Positions 1 to 7,494 of a DNA stretch of 64,000 bases are shown here, piece by piece. Positions within the stretch are counted from its first letter, which is position 1; the number at the start of each line of letters is the position of its first letter. Below the pieces are notes generated by a model that searched no databases, was not told the origin of the DNA, and saw only the letters and a list, made by a program, of their open reading frames with translations. A program made the position numbers and the translations under genes. Source of the stretch: Phycisphaerales bacterium (lineage in GTDB: Bacteria > Planctomycetota > Phycisphaerae > Phycisphaerales > UBA1924); contig JANQQR010000006.1 in NCBI GenBank assembly GCA_028289195.1, positions 124,001 through 188,000 on the forward strand. The letters are read 5' to 3'.

Positions 1-1
1 C

Positions 2-994
2 AATCAGCAGCACTTCGTCTCGGCCGCACGAGACCTGTCCTCCGGAGGGCTCGCGTTCCTCCACGGCGGATTCCTGCACACCGGCACGAGTTGCCTGGTC
101 ACCGTCCCGACGGCTGATCCATCGCAGTCACAGACAGTCCGGGCCAAGGTCCGGCGCTGCCGCCACCTCCAGAAGCACCTGCACGACATCGGCGTCGAAT
201 TCGAGCACGCGGTCGATCCGCGCGGATTCGTCGACTTCGGCGACGAGCACGTATTCACGCTCGAGCGGGTCGATCTCTCTCAGCTCAGCGGGCGCCTCCT
301 GGTCGTCGAAGACAACCGGATGTACCAGAAGCTCATCGCGACCTACTTCAAGGGGTCGCAGCTCGAATTGGAATTCGCGGACGACGGCAAGGCGGCGCTG
401 GAGATGATCCAGCAGATGCCGGACATGATCTTCACGGACTTCAACCTCCCCGATACGACCGGGCTCGACATCATCAAGCAGGCCCGCGAGAGCGGTTACT
501 CCGGCCCGATCGTCCTGCTCACCGCCGAAACCGCGCCGGGCCTCCGCGCCGAAGCTCTGGAAGCCGGCGCCAACGAGATGCTCAACAAGCCCTGCCCGCC
601 GGCTGTGCTCCACCAGGCCGCCGCCGAGTACCTCCTGGCCAAGAAGGTCGATCCCGCCAGCCAGAGTCAGATCATCTCCACGTGCAAGCCCGAGGAGATG
701 AGCCGCGACCTCATCAACGACTACATCGGCGACCTCGCCGAACGCGCCCGGACGATCGTCAAGCTCATCGAAGACGACAATCTCACCGACCTGCGCGAGA
801 CCGTGGCGCAGATCCGCGCCTCGGCCGTCGGTTTCGGGTTCGCCCCGATCTCCGACGCAGCGGGCGACGCCATGCAATCGATCGATGCGACCCAGAGCAT
901 CGAAGAGTCACGCACCCTTCTCCAGCGCCTGGCGATGACCTGCCGGCGCGCCGCGCCGCCGCTTGAAGACGACCCCGCGAGCGAGGCCGCCTGA
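2..994 (+). CDS. PilZ-receiver-HPt-like regulator, 5' end outside window
   Basis: The reading frame is already open at the window edge, so the N-terminus is missing. The visible part starts in a PilZ domain (DLSSGG, then RCRHL and HDIGVEF), the fold that usually binds cyclic di-GMP. A receiver domain follows with its key residues intact: acidic pocket VEDN, phospho-acceptor Asp in FTDFNLPD (codon 437-439), and Lys in NKPC. The last ~100 residues are helical and resemble an HPt domain, but the phospho-His position is Ala (ETVAQIRASA). A paralogue follows directly (from 1017), with 22 bases between the two genes. No membrane segment or DNA-binding domain is visible. The likely role is a cytoplasmic signalling protein linking c-di-GMP and phosphorylation; its target is unknown. 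Confidence 0.85.
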   Translation, partial: NQQHFVSAARDLSSGGLAFLHGGFLHTGTSCLVTVPTADPSQSQTVRAKVRRCRHLQKHLHDIGVEFEHAVDPRGFVDFGDEHVFTLERVDLSQLSGRLLVVEDNRMYQKLIATYFKGSQLELEFADDGKAALEMIQQMPDMIFTDFNLPDTTGLDIIKQARESGYSGPIVLLTAETAPGLRAEALEAGANEMLNKPCPPAVLHQAAAEYLLAKKVDPASQSQIISTCKPEEMSRDLINDYIGDLAERARTIVKLIEDDNLTDLRETVAQIRASAVGFGFAPISDAAGDAMQSIDATQSIEESRTLLQRLAMTCRRAAPPLEDDPASEAA

Positions 995-1016
995 TCCTCG
1001 CAACTCAGACACCGCC

Positions 1017-2156
1017 ATGCCCGAGACGACCAACAACCTGCTGCGGATGAGTGATGAAGACCTCGTCCTGCTCATCGGTCGTCTCAATCACGAGACCGGG
1101 CCGGTCGCGCCGGCTGAGTCGAACCGCGCCTGCAAGCGCTGGCCGACGACGTTTCAGCGCATGATCCTGACCATCCGCGCCTCGGCCAACGAGCGCCAGC
1201 ACCTCGTGTGCGTGCCGCGCAACCTCTCGACGGGGGGCCTCGCCTGCATCCACGGCGGGTTCCTCCACCCCGGAACTTCATGCCACGTCACGCTGCAGTC
1301 CCGCGGGCGCGATGGACGCACCATCGAGGCCGAGGTCGTCCGGTGCCGCCACATCGAGCGCCACCTCCACGACATCGGGATCAAGTTCGTCGAGCCGATC
1401 AACCCCGGCGACTTCCTCATCGAGGCCGGCCCCGGCCCGATGTTCAACGCCGAGCGGGTCAACCCGAAGGACCTCGAGGGCACCGTCCTGGTCGCCATGC
1501 CCGAACGCACGCACCAGCGCGTGATCACACAGCCCTTCCGCTCGTCGGAGATCGAATTCCTGTACGCCACCGACGGCACCAGCGCCCTCTCGCTGCTCTC
1601 GGAAACCCCCAGCCTCGTCTACGCCGCGTGCAACCTCGGCGACATGAGCGGCACCGACTTCGTCCGGCGCGCCGCCGAAGAGCACCCCACGATCCCGATC
1701 GTGCTCGTCGCCGCCGACGAGAGCGTCGGCCTGCGCCGCGAGGCGCTCGCCGCCGGCGCTCGGGAGATGCTGACGCTCCCCTGCGACCCGCACATGCTGC
1801 TGCGTTCGGCCGCTGAGTTCCTGCTGCTGGGCGACCTGCTGAGCCACGCGTCGGAGAACACGCCGGACCGCGCCGTCATCGACGCGCGCACCCTCCGGCG
1901 CCTCGGCCAGGACCTCAGTGCCGCCATGGTCGCCGACGACCCGGCCACCGCCATCGAAACGGTCCACGAAATCCGGACACTCGCCGACGCCAACGCGTTC
2001 GCCGTCGTCGCCAAGCGCGCCCGCCAGGCGCTCGAGGCGACGAAAGAGAGCGGGCACCTCGCGCTGGATGATCTGGCAAAGCTCATCCGCTCCTGCGAGC
2101 GCGCCGAGCAGGAAGCGGCCGAGAGGGCCCACCCCCCGACGCCGCGTGCGGCCTAG
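1017..2156 (+). CDS. PilZ-pseudoreceiver-HPt-like regulator (paralogue of preceding gene)
   Basis: A 379-residue protein with the same architecture as the upstream gene. The PilZ domain has the NLSTGG motif near residue 70 and an RCRHIERHLHDIG stretch. The receiver-like domain is degenerate: the acidic pocket reads AMPE instead of VEDN, the phospho-Asp position is Ala (YAACNLGD), and the conserved Lys is Leu (LTLPC). The C-terminal HPt-like segment keeps a His at residue 317 (ETVHEIRTLA), where the upstream protein has Ala. ATG at 1017 is preferred; an earlier in-frame ATG at 963 would overlap the upstream gene. The stop shares a CTAG with the convergent mnmG stop. Tandem duplication with divergence is clear; function is inferred only. 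Confidence 0.85.
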   Translation: MPETTNNLLRMSDEDLVLLIGRLNHETGPVAPAESNRACKRWPTTFQRMILTIRASANERQHLVCVPRNLSTGGLACIHGGFLHPGTSCHVTLQSRGRDGRTIEAEVVRCRHIERHLHDIGIKFVEPINPGDFLIEAGPGPMFNAERVNPKDLEGTVLVAMPERTHQRVITQPFRSSEIEFLYATDGTSALSLLSETPSLVYAACNLGDMSGTDFVRRAAEEHPTIPIVLVAADESVGLRREALAAGAREMLTLPCDPHMLLRSAAEFLLLGDLLSHASENTPDRAVIDARTLRRLGQDLSAAMVADDPATAIETVHEIRTLADANAFAVVAKRARQALEATKESGHLALDDLAKLIRSCERAEQEAAERAHPPTPRAA

Positions 2157-4033
2157 ACCGCTCCAGCGCGCTCCCGGCGCTGCCGCTCGATCGAGATCGT
2201 GATCAGCGTCATGTCCGCCGGGTTCACGCCCTCGAGGCGTCCGGCCTGCCCAAGCGTCGACGGCTTGAACCGGCCCAGCGCCTCCTTCGCCTCGGCCCGC
2301 AGCCCGACGATCGTCGACGCATCGAACCACTCCGGCACACGCCGGCGCTCGGTCTCGGCCTGACGCTTCACCTCGGACTGCTGGCGCGCGATGTAGCCGG
2401 CGTACTGACACTCGGCCAGCACCGTCGCCATCGCTGCCCGACCGATCTCGTCGCGCGGCGCCGCAGCGCCCAGGTCTTCCCGGAATTCCGAAAGCGAATA
2501 CTTGGGACGCTTCACGATCTGCGCCAGGCGTTCGCCTCGCACCCTCGACGTCCCGACGACGCACCGGAGCGCATCGAGGGCCTCGCGTCGAGTCTCAAAC
2601 CGGCGCCAGCGCTCGTCGCAGACAATCCCGACATCGTGCCCGAGTGCTGTGAGACGGTCGGCCGAGTTGTCGGCGCGAAGCATCAGCCGGTGCTCAGCCC
2701 GGCTGGTGAACATCCGGTAGGGCTCGCGGGGCGTCTTGGTCACCAGGTCGTCCATCATCACGCCGATGTACGCCTCGTCGCGCCCCAGCACCCTGTCCTC
2801 GTCGCCGCGCGCACGCAGGATGACATTGATCGCCGCGATCAGGCCCTGCCCCGCGGCTTCCTCGTACCCGCTCGTGCCGTTGATCTGCCCGGCGAGGAAC
2901 AGGCCCGAGATCAGCTTCGTCTCGCCCGTCGCCCGGATCTGGTGCGGGCGCACCATGTCGTACTCCACCGCGTAGCCGTACTGCAGGATCTCGGCTCCGG
3001 CGCAGCCCGGCATCCCGCGAACCAGCACGTCCTGCACATCGCGGGGCAGGCTGGTCGCGATGCCGTTGCAGTAGACCCAGTCGCTCTCGTGGGATTCCGG
3101 TTCCAGGAACACGTGGTGCTCCGTCCGCTCGGGGAAGCGCACCACCTTGTCCTCGATCGACGGGCAGTAGCGCGGACCGACCGATTCGATCTGCCCGCTG
3201 AACATCGGCGCCCGGTGGATGTTCGCCGAGATCGCCTCGTGGATGCGCTTGTCCGTGCGGGTCACCCGGCACGCGACCTGCCGCAACACCGGAAACGCAC
3301 TGGAGTCTGTCAGATCGCTGAACGCACGGGGCTCGGCGTCGCCCTCCTGGATGTCCAGTGCGTCCCAGTCGAGACTCGAGCGGGCCAGGCGCGGCGGGGT
3401 GCCCGTCTTCAGACGCCCCAGCTCAAACCCGAGCTCTGAGAGTGTCCCCGAGATGCCCGTCGCTGCGTCCTCACCCGCGCGCCCGCCCTCGGTGCGACGC
3501 TCGCCTTCGTGCATGAGGCCGCGCATGAACGTCCCGGTCGTCAAGATGAGCGAGGGCGCCGAAAGCTCGATCGCCCGACCGCTCGCGCGCTCGAGGATCA
3601 GCGCTCCGCGCACGCGTCGCCCGCCGTCGGCACCTTCTTCGATCATCAGGCGCTCGGCGCTACCCTCGAACACGGTCACGCCCGCGCGGGACACGACCAT
3701 CTCGCGCACCGTGCGCGCGTAGGCGTGCTTGTCGCACTGCGCCCGGGGGCCGCGCACCGCCGGCCCCTTCGACGTGTTCAGCTCCTTGAACATGATCCCG
3801 GTCGCGTCGGTGGCGATGCCCATCAGCCCGCCCAGCGCATCAACCTCGCGCACGATCTGACCCTTGGCCAGCCCCCCGATCGCCGGGTTGCAGCTCATCA
3901 CGCCGATCTTCGAGGCGTCCAGGGTCACAACCGCGACCGACAGCCCGGCGTTCGAGCACGCCCAGGCGCTCTCCACGCCCGCGTGCCCGCCGCCCACCAC
4001 GATCACGTCGAATTCCGGTCGCGCGGTGCTCAT
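2153..4033 (-). CDS. mnmG: tRNA uridine-5-carboxymethylaminomethyl(34) synthesis enzyme MnmG
   Basis: A 626-residue FAD protein, the usual family length. With MnmE it installs the cmnm5/nm5 modification on wobble uridine of certain tRNAs. The N-terminal dinucleotide-binding motif VVGGGHAGVESA lies near residues 12-23. Family blocks follow: SCNPAIGGLAKG, KGPAVRGPRAQCDK, PRYCPSIEDKVVRFPE and TSRAEHRLMLRADN. The C-terminal helical domain has YAGYIARQ, which in the family contacts MnmE. The ATG at 4033 (MSTARPEFD) is chosen; an upstream in-frame start would add 28 Arg/Gly-rich residues not expected in the family. mnmE is not in the window. The stop codon overlaps the stop of the convergent PilZ gene. 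Confidence 0.96.
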   Translation of the reverse strand: MSTARPEFDVIVVGGGHAGVESAWACSNAGLSVAVVTLDASKIGVMSCNPAIGGLAKGQIVREVDALGGLMGIATDATGIMFKELNTSKGPAVRGPRAQCDKHAYARTVREMVVSRAGVTVFEGSAERLMIEEGADGGRRVRGALILERASGRAIELSAPSLILTTGTFMRGLMHEGERRTEGGRAGEDAATGISGTLSELGFELGRLKTGTPPRLARSSLDWDALDIQEGDAEPRAFSDLTDSSAFPVLRQVACRVTRTDKRIHEAISANIHRAPMFSGQIESVGPRYCPSIEDKVVRFPERTEHHVFLEPESHESDWVYCNGIATSLPRDVQDVLVRGMPGCAGAEILQYGYAVEYDMVRPHQIRATGETKLISGLFLAGQINGTSGYEEAAGQGLIAAINVILRARGDEDRVLGRDEAYIGVMMDDLVTKTPREPYRMFTSRAEHRLMLRADNSADRLTALGHDVGIVCDERWRRFETRREALDALRCVVGTSRVRGERLAQIVKRPKYSLSEFREDLGAAAPRDEIGRAAMATVLAECQYAGYIARQQSEVKRQAETERRRVPEWFDASTIVGLRAEAKEALGRFKPSTLGQAGRLEGVNPADMTLITISIERQRRERAGAV

Positions 4034-4183
4034 CGAAGGCCCAAAGCCTACGCGTGCCGGCGCCCCGCGGGCTCCCGGGCCCGACCACACCCCGAATCGC
4101 AGGGTCGTCTCACCCAATCCCGGAATTATCCGGACGGAATCGTGGAACGCATTTCCCGCACAACCGTTTCAGGGGGTAGAGCG

Positions 4184-4504
4184 ATGCACACCCGAGCAGC
4201 CAATCCCGGATCGCCCGTCGCCTCCCGCGTTGCAGATGCCACGCTAGGAGATGCCGATGCCCGGCCCCTGCAGGGCCGCCAGGCCGGAGGCTCGCCCGTG
4301 CGAACGCTGACGCCTGCATCCCGCGACTCCCAGCACCCCCGGCGCACCCGCCTCGCGCTCGCCGCGTTGCTCGGGCTCTCGGCGCTCGGTGCCCCCCTCG
4401 CCGGCTGCATGCAGACGAGCACCAATCGCGAGCATCTCGAGCACAAGAGCGTCGTGCTCAGGCCCGGCGACGACGCCCGCTCCGAGTTCTTCCGCCTGAA
4501 CTGA
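4184..4504 (+). CDS. small predicted lipoprotein
   Basis: The ATG at 4184 follows AGGGGG with a 7-base spacer and encodes 106 residues. A second in-frame start, GTG at 4298, has its own GGAGG with a 7-base spacer. Only the GTG product looks like a normal lipoprotein precursor: Arg-rich n-region, hydrophobic RLALAALLGLSALGAPLAGC with an LAGC lipobox, then a mature part of about 30 residues ending in EFFRLN. From the ATG, about 75 residues would precede the lipobox. The mature part is too short to assign a function. It stands alone between divergent mnmG and the kynurenine genes. A planctomycete-specific lipoprotein is the best guess. Confidence 0.6.
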   Translation: MHTRAANPGSPVASRVADATLGDADARPLQGRQAGGSPVRTLTPASRDSQHPRRTRLALAALLGLSALGAPLAGCMQTSTNREHLEHKSVVLRPGDDARSEFFRLN

Positions 4505-4576
4505 ACCCGCCGACGCGCCCCTCTCCGCGCTGTATCCTCACACCCGACCACCCGGGAGCGAGGGAGCCGGCAACGC

Positions 4577-5446
4577 ATGGGCAAGCGGACGTTCGAATCC
4601 ACGATCCACACCGACTTCGGCAAGGGCCTGACCTACTCGCGCTACCTGCAGCTGGACAAGATCCTCGGCGCGCAGTCGACGCTCACCGAGCCCCCCCACC
4701 ACGACGAGACGCTGTTCATCATCCAGCACCAGACGTCGGAGCTGTGGATGAAGCTGATCATCCACGAGCTGGCCGCCGCCGTCGCCCACATCAGGCACGA
4801 CGAGCTCGAGCCCTGCTTCAAGATCCTCAGCCGCATCAAGCTGATCCAGCGCCAGCTGTTCGACCAGTGGTCCGTCCTCGAGACGCTCACCCCCACCGAG
4901 TACGCCCAGTTCCGCAGCTCGCTCGGGCGCGCCAGCGGGTTCCAGAGCTATCAGTACCGCATGATCGAGTTCCTCTTCGGGAACAAGGACCCTGACGCCA
5001 TCCGCGTCTTCGTCCACGATCCGGCGATCCACGCTCCGCTCAAGGACGCGCTCGAGTCCCCGTCGGTCTACGACGAGTTCCTCATGCACCTGGGACGTAG
5101 GGGCATGCCGGTGCCCGGCGCGTGCACCGACCGCGATTTCAGCCAGCCCTACGAGCCCAACGCCGATCTCATCCCCGTCTTCAAGGCGATCTACGAGAAC
5201 CCCGGCGCCCACTGGGACGCCTACGAGATGTGCGAGAAGCTGGTCGACGTCGACGAGGCCATGAGCCTGTGGCGCTTCCGCCACATGAAGACCGTCGAGC
5301 GCATCATCGGCTTCAAAACCGGGACCGGGGGCTCGTCCGGGGTGCCCTTCCTGCGCCAGGTCGTCGAGACCCGGCTCTTCCCCGAGCTATGGGACGTCCG
5401 AACGCAGATCGAAGACGTCGAGCCGCCGGCGCGGTCCGGCGCGTAG
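4577..5446 (+). CDS. kynA: tryptophan 2,3-dioxygenase
   Basis: Catalyses the haem-dependent oxidation of L-tryptophan to N-formylkynurenine, the first step of the kynurenine pathway. The 289-residue length is typical of bacterial TDO. Family signatures are YSRYLQLDKILGAQ near residues 18-31, HHDETLFIIQHQTSELWMK (distal haem-pocket His and substrate contacts), RASGFQSYQYRMIEF (carboxylate-binding Arg/Tyr region), and the C-terminal WRFRHMKTVERIIGFKTGTGGSSG containing the proximal haem His. This is the first gene of the plus-strand catabolic run; haaO-type dioxygenase follows 43 bases later. No linked regulator of the Lrp/KynR type is visible. Confidence 0.96.
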   Translation: MGKRTFESTIHTDFGKGLTYSRYLQLDKILGAQSTLTEPPHHDETLFIIQHQTSELWMKLIIHELAAAVAHIRHDELEPCFKILSRIKLIQRQLFDQWSVLETLTPTEYAQFRSSLGRASGFQSYQYRMIEFLFGNKDPDAIRVFVHDPAIHAPLKDALESPSVYDEFLMHLGRRGMPVPGACTDRDFSQPYEPNADLIPVFKAIYENPGAHWDAYEMCEKLVDVDEAMSLWRFRHMKTVERIIGFKTGTGGSSGVPFLRQVVETRLFPELWDVRTQIEDVEPPARSGA

Positions 5447-5489
5447 CATTCAACGAGCTTTCGGGGGCGACACTGTGCGGAGGTGATGC

Positions 5490-6098
5490 ATGGCAACGAC
5501 AGCGACCGTCCAGACGCCCACGGCTTCGACGCCCGTCCACAAACCCTTCAACCTGCTCCAGTGGGTCGAGGACAACCGGGAGCACTTCAAGCCCCCGGTG
5601 ATGAACAAGCAGTTCTGCACTGAAGCGCAGGACGTGATCGTGTTCTGCTCCGTCGGCCCCAACAACCGCAACGACTACCACGTCAACCCCACCGAAGAGC
5701 TCTTCTACCAGCTCAAGGGCGACATCGCGGTCAAGATCCGGCCGCTCGACGGCTCCAAGCCCCACCACGTCGTCATCCGCGAGGGCGAGATGTGGCTCTG
5801 CCCCCGCTGGGTTCCCCACCGCCCCCAGCGTCCCGACGACACCATCGGCCTGATCGTCGAGTTCCCGCGCCGCGACGAAGAGGGCAAGGTCTACGAAGAC
5901 GGCCTCCGCTGGTACTGCGACGAGTGCGAGACCCTCGTCCATTCCGCCAGCTTCCGCCTGAAGTACATCGATCAGGACCTCCACAAGGTCATGGACGACT
6001 TCTGGGGCGGCCCACCCGAGGGACGCACCTGCCCCGGCTGCAAGAACGTCATCGAGCGCGCCGGCGAATTCGATCTATCGATGGCAAAGGCCCACTGA
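5490..6098 (+). CDS. nbaC: 3-hydroxyanthranilate 3,4-dioxygenase
   Basis: An Fe(II) cupin enzyme that opens 3-hydroxyanthranilate to 2-amino-3-carboxymuconate semialdehyde. The 202-residue protein carries the cupin metal site in NDYHVNPTEELFYQLKGD (His, Glu) and GEMWLCPRWVPHRPQRP (His). The bacterial-type C-terminal rubredoxin-like metal site is present as WYCDECE and TCPGCKN, two CxxC pairs. GGAGG about seven bases upstream supports the ATG. It sits between tryptophan dioxygenase and the ACMS decarboxylase that consumes its product, the order expected for the nba/kyn meta-cleavage branch. Confidence 0.95.
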   Translation: MATTATVQTPTASTPVHKPFNLLQWVEDNREHFKPPVMNKQFCTEAQDVIVFCSVGPNNRNDYHVNPTEELFYQLKGDIAVKIRPLDGSKPHHVVIREGEMWLCPRWVPHRPQRPDDTIGLIVEFPRRDEEGKVYEDGLRWYCDECETLVHSASFRLKYIDQDLHKVMDDFWGGPPEGRTCPGCKNVIERAGEFDLSMAKAH

Positions 6099-6132
6099 CG
6101 AACCGGACCACACCACCGGGGAGACCGACGCC

Positions 6133-6213
6133 GTGAAGAAGACGATGTGGAAGATCAAGCTCGCCCTTTTCGCGGCGGGCATCCTCAAGATGCTCAGGCT
6201 GAAGAAGCGCTGA
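6133..6213 (+). CDS. 26-residue cationic small protein, coupled to ACMS decarboxylase
   Basis: A GTG start is preceded by GGGGAGA with an 8-base spacer. The 26-residue product begins VKKTMWKIKLALFAAG and ends in KMLRLKKR: a short hydrophobic core with Lys/Arg at both ends. This could form an amphipathic or membrane-associated helix. The stop TGA overlaps the ATG of the decarboxylase gene (TGATG), so translational coupling is likely. Two readings are possible: a real microprotein, or a leader whose translation sets decarboxylase expression. I know no family for it. Confidence 0.5.
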   Translation: MKKTMWKIKLALFAAGILKMLRLKKR

Positions 6214-7337
6214 TGTACAAGATCGATATCCACACCCACATCCTCCCACCCGGCTGGCCCGACCTGAAGTCCAAGTACGGCTACGGCAAGTTCGTCAGCT
6301 TCGACCCCGTCATCGACCCCAAGGGCTGCACCTGCGGCGCCAAGCTGATGATCGACGGGCGCCACTTCCGCACCGTCGATCCCAACTGCTTCGAGCACGC
6401 CGTCCGCATCCAGGACATGGACGACACGGGCGTCAACGTCCAGGCACTCTCCACCGTCCCGGTCATGTTCAGCTACTGGGCCAAGCCCGAGCACACCTAC
6501 GACCTGGCCCGCTTCCTCAACGACCACCTCGCCGACGTCTGCCGCGAGTACCCCAAGCGCTTCGTCGGCCTCGCCACGCTCCCCATGCAGGACCCCGACC
6601 TCGCGGTGCGCGAGCTCGAGCGCTGCATGACAGAACTCGGCCTCGCCGGCATCGAGATCGGCTCGCACATCGAGCAGCCGCGCTCCAAGGACTGGAACCT
6701 CTCCGAGCCCGCCCTGCTGCCGGTCTTCGAGGCCTGCACCAGGCTCGGCGCCGCCGTCTTCGTCCACCCCTGGGACATGATGGGCGAGGAGCAGATGGGC
6801 AAGTACTGGCTCCCCTGGCTCGTGGGCATGCCCGCCGAGACCGCCCGCGCCGTGTGCTCCATGATCTTCGGGGGCGTCTTCGACCGCTTCCCGAAGATGC
6901 GCGTCTGCTTCGCCCACGGCGGCGGCTCGTTCCCCTACACCATCGGGCGCATCGAGCACGGCTACCAGTGCCGCCCAGACCTCGTCGCCACCGACTGCGA
7001 GCGCAACCCCTGGTGGTACCTCGCCGACTACGACAAGCCCGCGCATTTCTACGTCGATGCGCTCACTCATTCGAGGAACAGCCTCAGGTACCTCATCTCG
7101 ATGATGGACGAGCGCCGCATCGCCATGGGCAGCGACTACCCATTCCCGCTGGGCGAATCACGCCCCGGCGCGATGATCGATTCGATGTACGACCTGACCT
7201 ACCGCACCAAGCAGCGCCTGCTCGCCGGCACCGCGATCGAGTTCCTCGGCCTCAACCCCGCGGACTTCGACATGGAAGACATCGATCGCAGCCCGTACGA
7301 GGAACGCCAGGAGCCGCAGGCGCGCGGGGCGCGGTAG
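6213..7337 (+). CDS. nbaD: 2-amino-3-carboxymuconate-6-semialdehyde decarboxylase (ACMSD)
   Basis: A 374-residue amidohydrolase-superfamily enzyme that decarboxylates ACMS to 2-aminomuconate semialdehyde, diverting the intermediate from quinolinate/NAD synthesis towards catabolism. The N-terminal metal-binding motif IDIHTHILP is at residues 4-12. Later motifs fit the family: FVHPWDMMG near residue 187 (metal His), FAHGGGSFPY (His/Gly block) and MGSDYPFPLGE (catalytic Asp). ATG at 6213 is chosen because it starts exactly at the conserved HTH region and overlaps the stop of the 26-codon gene. The downstream boundary of this operon segment is followed by an interspersed repeat. Confidence 0.93.
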   Translation: MYKIDIHTHILPPGWPDLKSKYGYGKFVSFDPVIDPKGCTCGAKLMIDGRHFRTVDPNCFEHAVRIQDMDDTGVNVQALSTVPVMFSYWAKPEHTYDLARFLNDHLADVCREYPKRFVGLATLPMQDPDLAVRELERCMTELGLAGIEIGSHIEQPRSKDWNLSEPALLPVFEACTRLGAAVFVHPWDMMGEEQMGKYWLPWLVGMPAETARAVCSMIFGGVFDRFPKMRVCFAHGGGSFPYTIGRIEHGYQCRPDLVATDCERNPWWYLADYDKPAHFYVDALTHSRNSLRYLISMMDERRIAMGSDYPFPLGESRPGAMIDSMYDLTYRTKQRLLAGTAIEFLGLNPADFDMEDIDRSPYEERQEPQARGAR

Positions 7338-7420
7338 CACGCCTTTCGCAGCGCTTGCACGCCTTGGCGCAGCCCACGCACCACTCTCACGAATCAGTCT
7401 TTAGCGAAGCTCGAGCCCGC

Positions 7421-7466
7421 TCTCTCCTTGGGGGAGAGGGCTGGGTGAGGGGTCTCGGCTCCTCCT
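7421..7466. repeat. interspersed palindromic repeat, copy A
   Basis: An inverted core (CTCTCC, short spacer, GGGAGAGGG) is followed by CTGGGTGAGGGG. It occupies the 157-base gap between ACMS decarboxylase and the convergent hypothetical gene. A diverged copy lies at 9729-9779. Similar CTCTCCC...GGGAGAGGG...GGGTGAGGG elements are scattered in many GC-rich bacterial genomes; assignment to that type is from memory and needs a search. Confidence 0.6.
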
Positions 7467-7494
7467 CCTCGCGTCAAGAGGCAAAGTGGTGCTC

